From Micromonospora sp. KC723 (lineage in GTDB: Bacteria; Actinomycetota; Actinomycetes; Mycobacteriales; Micromonosporaceae), in assembly GCF_004348595.1 (NCBI RefSeq), contig NZ_SMKD01000005.1, forward strand, positions 1-64,000: a stretch of DNA of 64,000 bases. The letters are read 5' to 3'. Made by a program: the position numbers and the translations under genes. Numbering within the stretch: the stretch's first letter is position 1; every line of letters starts with the position of its first letter. This document shows positions 19,045 through 27,627 of this stretch, piece by piece. The notes beneath the pieces were generated by a model, which saw nothing but the letters and a program-made list of their open reading frames with translations, searched no databases and was not told the DNA's origin.

Positions 19045-20168
19045 GCACACCGCAGCGCTACCCGGTCGCCCGACCGTCGCTGTCCGACCTGGAGGAGCGG
19101 TACCTGCTCGATGCCTACCGCAGCGGCTGGATCTCCTCCCAGGGCCCGTACCTGCGCCGGTTCGAGGAGCTGTTCGCCGCCCGCTGCGGGGCCGCCACGG
19201 CCGTCGCCACCGGCAACGGCACGGTGGCGCTGCACCTGGTCCTGGCGGCGGCGGGCATCGGCGCCGGCGACGAGGTGATCGTCCCCGCGCTGACCTACGT
19301 GGCCACCGCCAACGCCGTGACGTACTGCGGGGCCCGGCCGGTCTTCGTCGACGTGTCCCCACGGAACTGGTGCGTCGACCCGGCGCGGGTCGCCGCGGCG
19401 ATCGGGCCCCGGACCAGGGCGGTGGTGGCGGTGGACCTGTACGGGCATCCGGCCGACTACGACGCGCTGCGCCAGCTCTGCCGCCGGCACGGGTTGCTTC
19501 TCGTCGCCGACGCCGCGGAGTCCTTCGGCGCCCTGCTGCACGGGCGCCCCACCGGCGGCCTGGCCGACGCCACCACCTTCTCGTTCTTCGGCAACAAGGT
19601 CATCACCTCCGGCGAGGGCGGGTGCGTCACCACCTCCGACGCGGCGCTGGCCGAACGGATGCGGCTGCTGCGCAACCAGGGCATGGACCCGGACCGCCGC
19701 TACTACTTCCCGGTCGTCGGCTACAACTACCGGCTGACCAACCCGGCCGCAGCCCTGCTCTGCGCACAGCTCGAACGCGCCGACGAGATCATCGCCCGGC
19801 GCGACGCAGTCATCGCCGGCTACGAACGGGAACTGGCCGACCACCCGCTGGTCACCACGCAGCCGGTGCTGCCGGGCGTACGCCGGGCGCCCTGGATGGC
19901 CGCCCTCCTGGTCGGACCGCCCGGCGACGGGAGCACGCGGGACGAGCTGGCCCGGACGCTGGACCGGCACGGTGTGGAGACCCGGCCGTTCTTCGTGCCC
20001 CTGCCGCACCTGCCTCCCTACGCGGCGTCGGATGGCGAGCACCCCGTCACGCTGGACCTGGCCCGACGCGGAATCAACCTGCCGACCTACGCCGACCTGA
20101 CCGACGTGGACGTCAAGACCATCGTGGAGCGGGTCCGCGAGGCGCTGTCGCGGCTCACCGGCCGGTGA
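19041..20168 (+). CDS. per: DegT/DnrJ/EryC1 aminotransferase, probable GDP-perosamine synthase
   Basis: This 375-residue PLP-dependent aminotransferase carries the motifs GTVALHLVLAAAGIGAGDEVIVPALTYVAT in family order (read in parts), VADAAESFGA with Asp157, and SFFGNKVITSGEGG with the PLP lysine at 186. The length and the opening RPSLSDLEERYLLDAYRSGWISSQG resemble RfbE/Per perosamine synthases. With gmd two genes upstream it should aminate GDP-4-keto-6-deoxymannose to GDP-perosamine. The ATG overlaps the preceding stop (ATGA) and has GAGGAG upstream. Its 3' end overlaps the convergent flippase gene by 14 bp. Confidence 0.9.
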   Translation: MSTPQRYPVARPSLSDLEERYLLDAYRSGWISSQGPYLRRFEELFAARCGAATAVATGNGTVALHLVLAAAGIGAGDEVIVPALTYVATANAVTYCGARPVFVDVSPRNWCVDPARVAAAIGPRTRAVVAVDLYGHPADYDALRQLCRRHGLLLVADAAESFGALLHGRPTGGLADATTFSFFGNKVITSGEGGCVTTSDAALAERMRLLRNQGMDPDRRYYFPVVGYNYRLTNPAAALLCAQLERADEIIARRDAVIAGYERELADHPLVTTQPVLPGVRRAPWMAALLVGPPGDGSTRDELARTLDRHGVETRPFFVPLPHLPPYAASDGEHPVTLDLARRGINLPTYADLTDVDVKTIVERVREALSRLTGR

Positions 20169-21474
20169 GCCGCGACCCGGACAGCGCGGGCTGCCCGCCG
20201 TCGGCACGGGCCGGGACCGGCGCCTGGACCGTGCCGGCGCGGCCGAGCAGGTGCAGGTAGCTGCCCCACCAGGCCAGCACGCTCAGCAGCGCCATCACGG
20301 CCAGGGCGACGGCCGCCCCGGTCGCGCCCCGCCACACGGCTCCGGTCGTCACGAGCGGGATCCGCAGCACGCCGAGGCTCGACCCGATCAGCAGCGTCCG
20401 GCGGGCCGCGCCCTGCACCCGGTGGCCGGCGAAGGCCACCATGGCCGCGCCGGCGGCTACCGTCTCCAGCGCCAGCAGCGCCAGCAGCGGCCGCGCGTGG
20501 CGCCAGTTGTCGCCGAGCACGGCCAGGCCGACGGCGTCGGGCAGCAGCAGGACGGCGAGGCTGGCCGGCGCGGTCACGGCCAGCAGGACGACGGCGACCC
20601 GCACCGCGCCCCGTCGTCGGACCGGCGCGCCGGCCTCGCGGAGGCCAGCCAGCCGGGGGATCACCAGTGTCGTGGCGCTGCCCACCAGGAGGGCGGCCGG
20701 CCCGAGCAGGGTCCGCCCGGCGCCGAGCGCACCGACCACCGCCATGCCGACGACCACCGCCACCGCCGTCAGCGCCAGCTGCGCTGACCCGGCGGTCACC
20801 AGGAACTGGGCCCCGTAGCCCAGCGACGCTCGGGTGTCGGCGCGATCCAGCCGCCAGCGGGGACGAGCGGCATGGCCGGACAGCAGCACCGTGACGTGAC
20901 CGAGCAGCGCGCCCGTCCCCGCCCACAACGCGAACACGGTGGTGGGGCCCAGCACACCGGCCAGCCCCAGGCCCGCCGCCAGAGCGCTGGCCCCGGTCCA
21001 GAGGGCCTCGCGCCAGCAGGACGCGCCCGGGCGACCCCGCCCGACCCCGACGATCCGGGCGTGGTCGTGCAGCAGCAGGCCCGGCAGCGCCAGGCCGGTG
21101 AGGACCAGGTAACCGGACCCGCCGACAATCCCTGCGACAAGCACCGGAACGGCACCACCGAGACCCACCACGAGCACCCGTGCCGGGGCCGCGGACGCGT
21201 CCGCCGCCCCGGCCAGCACCCCGTCGGTCACCACGGCCCGGCACAGGCCGGTGGCCAGCACGTACAGCGAGAAGGCCAGCGCGAACCGACCAAGGTCGTC
21301 GATCGGCGCCAGCCGTGCGACGGTCAGGGACAGCAGCAGGTTTCCGGCGCTGGACAGCGCGGTGGCCAGCACCGCCCAACAGGCCCGGCCGGTGAACGGC
21401 GCGCGGACGGCCATCCGTACGCGCCGCGTCAGCCGGCGTTCCCGCGACGCCGTCGAGGCAGAGGGGACGGTCAT
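20155..21474 (-). CDS. Polysaccharide flippase-like membrane protein (Wzx/MATE type)
   Basis: This 439-residue integral membrane protein has about 12 hydrophobic segments and the look of oligosaccharide flippases: FTGRACWAVLATALSSAGNLLLSL opens the transmembrane part (shown here in shortened sense, residues ~27-50), and LGRFALAFSLYVLATGLCRAV follows, as the helix-2 region of Wzx/RfbX proteins does. It should move lipid-linked repeat units across the membrane. The ATG at 21474 overlaps the stop of the upstream polymerase-like gene (ATGA). A longer in-frame extension upstream was rejected because it would run inside that gene. Sequence similarity is weak, as is normal for flippases. Confidence 0.75.
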   Translation of the reverse strand: MTVPSASTASRERRLTRRVRMAVRAPFTGRACWAVLATALSSAGNLLLSLTVARLAPIDDLGRFALAFSLYVLATGLCRAVVTDGVLAGAADASAAPARVLVVGLGGAVPVLVAGIVGGSGYLVLTGLALPGLLLHDHARIVGVGRGRPGASCWREALWTGASALAAGLGLAGVLGPTTVFALWAGTGALLGHVTVLLSGHAARPRWRLDRADTRASLGYGAQFLVTAGSAQLALTAVAVVVGMAVVGALGAGRTLLGPAALLVGSATTLVIPRLAGLREAGAPVRRRGAVRVAVVLLAVTAPASLAVLLLPDAVGLAVLGDNWRHARPLLALLALETVAAGAAMVAFAGHRVQGAARRTLLIGSSLGVLRIPLVTTGAVWRGATGAAVALAVMALLSVLAWWGSYLHLLGRAGTVQAPVPARADGGQPALSGSRLTGR

Positions 21475-22772
21475 CCGCCGGTGAGGCACAGCGGCGCGGG
21501 CGTGCCGGGCTGCTGGCGGGGGCGGGGCTCGGCGGCGTGCCGGCCCCGGACGCGGGTGCGCCGCAACAACAGCAGGACCGGCAGCGCGGCCACGGTGTGC
21601 TGGAGGAAACCGATCATCGAGTCGGGATGGCTGCTCGACCAGAGCAGCGGACCCGCCAGGACGAAGCAGAACAGGGTCAGCCGGAACGGACCGGGCGCAC
21701 CCCGGGCGCGCAGCAGCAGGACCGCCACCGCCGCCCAGCCGGCGTAGTAGAGCGGCACACCCCACCAGCCCTCGAGGAAGTAGAGGTTACCCAGGGCCAG
21801 GAAGCTGTAGGCCGAGGTGGCGGCACCCCCGAGGTACTGGTTGATCAGCGCTCCGGTCGACAGGGCCGGCCGGTCGGGGTCGAGCACCCGGGGCACCAGC
21901 CCGTACCGGGCGAACTCGGTGATGCCTGGCTGCCCCACGTCGACGGGCGCGTCGTGGCGCGCGGCCTCGGCGATCTGGAGGTCGAGTCGGAGCCGGTCGC
22001 CGGCGGTGACGTCGGCGGCGACGCTCACCCCGCCCTCCACCCTCACCTCGTTGCGAAGCGTGAACAGAGTGGGCCAGGCGACGAGCAGCGCGACGCCGAC
22101 CACGACCACCTCCCGTGCCCGGAGCAGGCCGCACACCGCCCCGGCACCGGCCAGGAACGACAGGTAGCCAAACGCGGGCGAGGTGATGCCGGTGACGGCG
22201 ACCGTCACGACCTGGCCGGCGACGAGGAAACCCGCCCAGCACAGCACCCGACGCCGGGGCGCGTGACCGCCGAGGAAGCTCGCCAGCAGCAACGCGAAGG
22301 CCAGGTACGACCAGCCCGCCGCGAGCGAGGTCACCCGGGCCACCGGCGACACCGCCACGTCGGAGGTGAGCTGGGTGAAGATCGTGCCGTGACCCGCCTG
22401 GGCCCGGATGACCGAGGCCACGACGGCGACCACCGCGACGATCCGCGCGACGAGGTAGACGTGGCGGTAGGACCTGTTGACCCCGCCGGCGCCGAGGCGC
22501 CATCCGGGACGACGCAACGCCAGGGCGACCGTCTCGACGGCCACGGTGCCCAGCAGCGCGGCGCCCAGCAGGCGCATGACGAACGCGAGGTCGGGGTTGG
22601 CGTGCAGCACCGCGAGCGGAACGATGAGCAGCGCGTAGGGTGCCAGCACCACGGCAGTGACCGGGTAGTGCCGGACGATCCACAGCACCCGCCGGCCCCG
22701 GTCGTCCGGGTCCGCGCCCGCCCGGTCGACGGCACGGACGGGGGTGGTGGCGGCTGACGGCAGCATGCTCAC
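21471..22772 (-). CDS. Multi-pass membrane protein, probable polysaccharide polymerase (Wzy-like)
   Basis: This 433-residue protein has about ten to eleven hydrophobic helices and one larger extracytoplasmic loop near the two-thirds point (from about ITEFARYGLVPRVLDPDRPA), the typical topology of Wzy O-antigen/capsule polymerases. No conserved catalytic motif can be shown, so the call rests on topology and its place between a flippase and glycosyltransferases. GTG at 22772 is chosen because AGGAG lies 6 nt upstream. Its 3' end overlaps the flippase start by 4 nt. Confidence 0.65.
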   Translation of the reverse strand: MSMLPSAATTPVRAVDRAGADPDDRGRRVLWIVRHYPVTAVVLAPYALLIVPLAVLHANPDLAFVMRLLGAALLGTVAVETVALALRRPGWRLGAGGVNRSYRHVYLVARIVAVVAVVASVIRAQAGHGTIFTQLTSDVAVSPVARVTSLAAGWSYLAFALLLASFLGGHAPRRRVLCWAGFLVAGQVVTVAVTGITSPAFGYLSFLAGAGAVCGLLRAREVVVVGVALLVAWPTLFTLRNEVRVEGGVSVAADVTAGDRLRLDLQIAEAARHDAPVDVGQPGITEFARYGLVPRVLDPDRPALSTGALINQYLGGAATSAYSFLALGNLYFLEGWWGVPLYYAGWAAVAVLLLRARGAPGPFRLTLFCFVLAGPLLWSSSHPDSMIGFLQHTVAALPVLLLLRRTRVRGRHAAEPRPRQQPGTPAPLCLTGG

Positions 22773-22809
22773 GGGAGTCTCCTGGCCTGAGGTCACGCGA
22801 CTCGCCGGT

Positions 22810-24135
22810 TCAGCCGACGAAGAGGGCGTGCTTGCCGGCGGTCGTCCGCGCCGGTTCGGTGATCTGGGTGAAGCTCACGGAGCTCGCGAGAAACTCCGGA
22901 TGGTCGCGGCGCAACTCCCGGGTGAAGTACCGGGTGACGTCCGCCAGGTCGAGCTGGTGGTCGGCCTCCACGTGGATCCGCAGGTCGTCGGGGCGTACCT
23001 GGCGGAACTGGACGCCCACGATCCCCGGGTACGACTTGAGGATGTGCACCGGAAGGATCGCGGACAGGTCGAGCACGCCCCGGGCCGAGGCGACCCGGAC
23101 CACGTCCTGCCGCCGGCCGAGCACCGCGTGGAACGCCAGCGCGTTGCCGTCGACGATGTCGCTGGGCACCACCCGGTCGCCGACGGCGTAGTGCACCAGC
23201 GGGAACAGCCGTGGACCCAGGGTGGTGACGTGCAGTTCCGCGTCGTCGTCGACCAGGGTGGTGAAGCTGTCCCAGAACACCCGGATGTCCCTGGTCCGCG
23301 CGCGGGACATGGCCAGCACCCCGGTCTCGGCGGAGCCGTACTCGATCACGGCGGGCGCCCGGAAGACCCGCTCGACGAGGGCCACGTCGGCGTCGCTCGC
23401 GGTCTCGGCACAGAGCACGACGGCTCGCAGCCGGCGCGGGGCCCCCAGGTCGAGCCGGTTGCTCTCGATGTGGCGGGCGAGCTTGAACACGGCGGAGGTG
23501 TAGCCCTCCAGAGAGACCGGGTCCTGGCGGCGCAGCACGGCGTGGTGCGCCCGCAGGGACGGCTCACTGAGGTCGTACGCGTTGAGCCGGGTGATGTTCA
23601 TGACCGCGTCGGCGGCCCGCCGACGGGCCTGGGCGACCCGGCCGCGCAGCCCGCTGCCGAACAGGTGGGCGTGGCCCCAGAGCAGGAGGCTCGGGTCGGT
23701 GGGGCGGATGCCCGCCCAGTGCCGGCCGAGGTACGCGTCGACCCACCGGTCGCCCGCCTCGCCCGCGCCCCGGGGGTAGCGGGTGGGCTGACCGGTGCTG
23801 CCGCCGGTGGTGTAGGCGTCGACGATCCGCCCGTCCTGGAAGACCTCGTCCTGCCGGGCGATGAGGACCTCCTTGGTCAGCGGCGGGAACGACCACAGCG
23901 CGGACGGCCGGTCGATCCGCTCGGGCAGCCGGTGCTCCCGCCGCCAGGACCGGTAGAAGGGCACCTCGGCGAGGCAGTAGGCCCAGATCTCGTTGAACCG
24001 GCGCACCTGCCGCCGCTCGATCGACGCCCGGTCCGGGCACTCGTCGTACCGGGCGATGGCGCGGGCCAGCCGCCGGTGCCGGTTGGCCAGCAGGACCCGG
24101 CCCGGCAGCGAGCCGTCCACCGGCGTCCGGGTCAC
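22810..24135 (-). CDS. CapK-like adenylate-forming enzyme (phenylacetate-CoA ligase-like)
   Basis: This protein of about 441 residues resembles the CapK/PaaK group of adenylating enzymes found in capsule loci. Visible motifs are FPPLTKEVLIARQDEVF, the Ser/Gly-rich AMP-binding loop YTTGGSTGQPTRYPR, VIEYGSAETGVLA, and VHYAVGDRVV near the C-terminal hinge. Such proteins probably activate a carboxylic acid for attachment to a glycan; the substrate is unknown. GTG at 24135 with GGGAG 7 nt upstream is the preferred start; the frame is open to 24435 but the extra part is low-complexity. It is upstream of the Wzy-like and flippase genes on the same strand and probably in their operon. Confidence 0.8.
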   Translation of the reverse strand: MTRTPVDGSLPGRVLLANRHRRLARAIARYDECPDRASIERRQVRRFNEIWAYCLAEVPFYRSWRREHRLPERIDRPSALWSFPPLTKEVLIARQDEVFQDGRIVDAYTTGGSTGQPTRYPRGAGEAGDRWVDAYLGRHWAGIRPTDPSLLLWGHAHLFGSGLRGRVAQARRRAADAVMNITRLNAYDLSEPSLRAHHAVLRRQDPVSLEGYTSAVFKLARHIESNRLDLGAPRRLRAVVLCAETASDADVALVERVFRAPAVIEYGSAETGVLAMSRARTRDIRVFWDSFTTLVDDDAELHVTTLGPRLFPLVHYAVGDRVVPSDIVDGNALAFHAVLGRRQDVVRVASARGVLDLSAILPVHILKSYPGIVGVQFRQVRPDDLRIHVEADHQLDLADVTRYFTRELRRDHPEFLASSVSFTQITEPARTTAGKHALFVG

Positions 24136-24356
24136 CGGCCGGCTCCCGGTCGACGCCCGGGCCACCACGGCGGACAGCGGGTCGCCAGCAACTGCTGCTC
24201 GCGGCGGACGCCGTCGCGCACCGCCGTCCCGTCGGTCACCTCTGCCACGTTCACCTGCTGTCGAACGATCTCCAGCGGGAGGAGGACACGACCGGTGCCG
24301 GAATTCCCCCGATCGGGTGGCCGGCCGGGAAAACCGCCACAACGAGTCGTCATCCA

Positions 24357-24386
24357 TTGACATTGATACAGCACCGACAGCAGTCT
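24357..24386 (+). promoter_or_regulatory. Candidate promoter of the M14 carboxypeptidase gene
   Basis: A consensus -35 TTGACA at 24357-24362 is followed 18 nt later by a -10-like CAGTCT at 24381-24386. This leaves a ~30-nt leader containing AGGAGG before the ATG at 24423. The -35 is exact; the -10 is weak. Confidence 0.5.
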
Positions 24387-24422
24387 CTCCGTCACAGGCC
24401 CATCCCCATGACAGGAGGCGCG

Positions 24423-27400
24423 ATGAGGCGCACACCGCTGGCGATCGCCGGCGTGTTCACATTGGTCGGCGCACTCACGCTGACCGCACCGGCGACCGCC
24501 CGGCCCTCGTCCGACCCGGGCGGCCGTGACAGCCTGGAGGTCTACGTCGGCACGCTCGACGCGGGACAGTTGGCGAAGCTGCGGGCGTCCGGCGTGGACC
24601 TCGGCCACGACCACCAGGGCACGGACGCCTCCGGCGCCGCCCGGGTGGAGACGGTGCTGAGCCGGCGGGAGGCCGCCCGGCTCGCCGGGCAGGGCGTCCG
24701 GCTGGAGGTGAAGAAGGTCCGCGGCAAGCCGGCCTCCCAGGCGCTGCGTGAGCAGGCGGCGGCGGGCTGGTCGGCGTTCCGGTCGTACAGCGAGCCGGGC
24801 GGCCTGCGCGACGAGATCACCGCCACCGTGGCCCGGTACCCGAAGCTGGCCAAGCTGGAGACGATCGGCCGCAGCGTGCAGGGCAAGCCGATCCTGGCGG
24901 TGAAGGTCACCAAGAACGCGCGGACGCTGCCGGACGGCAAGCGGCCGGCGGTGCTCTACGGCAGCGCCCAGCACGCCCGGGAGTGGATCACCCCGGAGAT
25001 GACCCGACGGCTGCTGCACCACGTGCTGGACAGCTACGGCACGGATCCGGAGATCACGCGGCTGGTGGACCGCACCGAGCTGTGGTTCCTGCCGGTGGCC
25101 AACCCGGACGGCTACGACCACACCTTCACCCCGGGCAACCGGCTGTGGCGCAAGAACCTGCGCGACAACGACGGGGACGGGCAGATCACCACCGCCGACG
25201 GCGTCGACCTCAACCGCAACTTCGCCTACAAGTGGGGGTACGACGACGAGGGCTCCTCACCGGAGCCGAACAGCGACACCTACCGGGGCGCCGGACCGAA
25301 CTCGGAGCCGGAGACGAAGGCACTGGACCGGCTCTTCAAGCGGGTCGGCTTCGAGTTCTTCGTCAACTACCACTCGGCGGCGCAACTGCTGCTCTACGGG
25401 GTCGGCTGGCAGGCCAGCACCCCCACCCCCGACGACGTCATCTACGAGACGATGGCCGGCGACGACGCCCACCCGGCGGTGCCCGGCTACGACCCGGACC
25501 TCTCCGCCGAGCTGTACACCACCAACGGCGACACCGACTCGCACGCCACCGTGCGCTACGGCACCCTGGGCTTCACTCCGGAGATGTCCACCTGCCAGGC
25601 GGCGGCCGCGTCCGACCCGGACGACCAGTGGCGGCCGGAGGACTGCGTCAGCGGCTTCATCTTCCCGGACGACGAGAAGCTCATCTCGGCCGAGGTCGCG
25701 AAGAACCTGCCGTTCGCCCTGTCGGTGGCGAAGTCGGCGGCCGACCCGGACGACCCGGTGTCGGTGGTCGGGCGCAGCACCCCGGACTTCGTGGTGGACT
25801 CCTTCGACACCTCGTACGGGCGCAGCCAGCAGGTGGCGTCGATCACCCGGCGGGCACTGAAGAATGTCCGGATGCACTACGCGGTCAACAGCGGCCGACC
25901 GAAGACGGTCTCCGTCCGCGAGTGGCGCGGCGGTGAGCGGTACGGCGACACCCACAACGACTACTACGCCGAGCTGCGCGGCACGGTCACCGGCACCAGG
26001 CCGGGCGATCGGGTAGAGGTCTGGTTCAGCGGCGTCAAGCCGGGCAACGGCCCGGTGACCAGTGCCCGCTTCACCTACCGGGTTCACCACGATATCGGCG
26101 GCGACGTGCTGGTCCTCGCCATGGAGGACGTCACCGGCCTCAGCCCGACGCAGACCGGCGCCACCAGCGCCAAGTACGCCGACGAGATCGCCGCCTCGCT
26201 GGCCAAGGCGAAGCGCAGCAGCGACGTCTACGACTTCGACGTCATGGGCCGGAAGGCGCCGCACCACCTGGGCGTGCTGTCGCACTACCGGACGGTGGTC
26301 TGGGAGACCGGCGACGACGTCATCCCGCGCTCCCCCGGCCAGGTGGCCGGAACCGCCGCCCGGGCCGCCGCGGAGACCGAACTGGCCGTGCGGGACTACC
26401 TCAACGAGGGCGGCAAGCTCCTGGTCAGCGGCAAGTACGCGCTCTTCGCCCAGGCCGCGAACGGTTCGTACGTCTACCAGCCGAACGCGCCCGCGGAGTG
26501 CGCCGACCCCGACGACGCCAGTTGCCTGCCGCTGCTCAACGACTTCCAGCAGTACTACCTGGGGGCGTACACCTACGTCAGCGACGGTGGCACCGACCCG
26601 GCCGGCGAACCGTACCCGCTGCGTGGCGCGGACGGGCCGTTCGCCGGGTTCGCGGGCCGGCTCAACGAGGCCGGCTCGGCGCAGAACCACGACCACACGG
26701 CCTCGTTCCTGAGCACGTCGAGCTTCCTCGCGCCGAAGGACTTCCCGCAGTTCGCCAGCTCGGCGACGGTGGACTGGGCACGGCCGGGCGCGGCGCCGTT
26801 CGACCCGCGCACCGGTGACTGGTACCTCTACAGCGGCCGGTCCAACGAGTCGTACAAGCGGCTCACCCGGACCGTCGACCTGACCGGGAAGACCAGCGGC
26901 GAGCTGCGCTTCTTCACCTCGTACGACATCGAGCAGAACTGGGACTTCCTGTTCGTCGAGGCGCACGAGGTGGGCAGCGACGACTGGACGACGCTGCCCG
27001 ACGCCAACGGGCACACCGGCACGGTCACCGGGGAGAGCTGCGCCTCCGGTTGGGCGCAGACGCTGCACCCGTTCCTGGCCCACTACCAGGGCGCCGACTG
27101 CTCTCCCACGGGCAGCACCGGCACCTGGAACGCGGCCACCGGAGCCTCCGGCGGCTGGCAGGAGTTCGCCGTCGACCTGTCGGCGTACGCCGGGAAGAAG
27201 GTCGAGCTGTCGATCACCTACGCCTCCGACTGGGGCACCCAGGGTCTGGGCGTCTTCCTGGACGACGCGCGGGTCTTCGCCGACGGCGCGCTGGTGTCCG
27301 AGACCTCCTTCGAGACGGCCGACCTGGGTGGCTGGACGCTCGCCGGGCCACCGGCCGGCTCGGCGCCCAGCCCCAACGACTGGAGCCGCAGCCAGCAGGC

Positions 27401-27536
27401 CTTCGAGGAGGGGGCGGCGGTCGTCACCGACGACACCGTCTACCTCGGTTTCGGTCTGGAAGGGCTCGCCCCGGCGGCCCGTGACGACCTGGTGGCCCGC
27501 TCCCTGGCCCACCTGAGCGCACGACCCCGCCGGTAG
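24423..27536 (+). CDS. Secreted zinc carboxypeptidase, peptidase family M14
   Basis: This 1037-residue extracellular enzyme starts at an ATG with AGGAGGCG upstream. A signal peptide covers about residues 1-26 and ends APATARPS. The M14 domain (about 125-440) has the zinc ligands His184 and Glu187 in HAREW, the third ligand His317 in NYHSAAQ, substrate-binding VANPDGYDHTF and LNRNFAYKWG, and the catalytic Glu387 in GFTPEMST. It also has a calcium-like loop, RDNDGDGQITT. The remaining ~600 residues form C-terminal beta-sandwich-like domains. The last contains DWGTQGLGVFLDDARV and resembles the jelly-roll of secreted 'immune-inhibitor'-type proteases. It is probably a scavenging peptidase. It has no obvious link to the polysaccharide genes beside it. 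Confidence 0.93.
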   Translation: MRRTPLAIAGVFTLVGALTLTAPATARPSSDPGGRDSLEVYVGTLDAGQLAKLRASGVDLGHDHQGTDASGAARVETVLSRREAARLAGQGVRLEVKKVRGKPASQALREQAAAGWSAFRSYSEPGGLRDEITATVARYPKLAKLETIGRSVQGKPILAVKVTKNARTLPDGKRPAVLYGSAQHAREWITPEMTRRLLHHVLDSYGTDPEITRLVDRTELWFLPVANPDGYDHTFTPGNRLWRKNLRDNDGDGQITTADGVDLNRNFAYKWGYDDEGSSPEPNSDTYRGAGPNSEPETKALDRLFKRVGFEFFVNYHSAAQLLLYGVGWQASTPTPDDVIYETMAGDDAHPAVPGYDPDLSAELYTTNGDTDSHATVRYGTLGFTPEMSTCQAAAASDPDDQWRPEDCVSGFIFPDDEKLISAEVAKNLPFALSVAKSAADPDDPVSVVGRSTPDFVVDSFDTSYGRSQQVASITRRALKNVRMHYAVNSGRPKTVSVREWRGGERYGDTHNDYYAELRGTVTGTRPGDRVEVWFSGVKPGNGPVTSARFTYRVHHDIGGDVLVLAMEDVTGLSPTQTGATSAKYADEIAASLAKAKRSSDVYDFDVMGRKAPHHLGVLSHYRTVVWETGDDVIPRSPGQVAGTAARAAAETELAVRDYLNEGGKLLVSGKYALFAQAANGSYVYQPNAPAECADPDDASCLPLLNDFQQYYLGAYTYVSDGGTDPAGEPYPLRGADGPFAGFAGRLNEAGSAQNHDHTASFLSTSSFLAPKDFPQFASSATVDWARPGAAPFDPRTGDWYLYSGRSNESYKRLTRTVDLTGKTSGELRFFTSYDIEQNWDFLFVEAHEVGSDDWTTLPDANGHTGTVTGESCASGWAQTLHPFLAHYQGADCSPTGSTGTWNAATGASGGWQEFAVDLSAYAGKKVELSITYASDWGTQGLGVFLDDARVFADGALVSETSFETADLGGWTLAGPPAGSAPSPNDWSRSQQAFEEGAAVVTDDTVYLGFGLEGLAPAARDDLVARSLAHLSARPRR

Positions 27537-27546
27537 CGGCGTAGCC

Positions 27547-27582
27547 GGGCGCGCCGGCGGTGACCACACCGTCGGCGCGCCT
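27547..27582 (+). terminator. Hairpin terminator after the M14 carboxypeptidase gene
   Basis: An imperfect 14-bp stem (27548-27561 with 27568-27581, one G-U pair) and a 6-nt loop start 12 bp after the stop codon. It lies before the NAD kinase gene on the same strand. Confidence 0.7.
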
Positions 27583-27627
27583 GTCGGTCCGCCGGCCGGG
27601 CCGCCTGCGGTGTGGTGAGCTGTAGCC

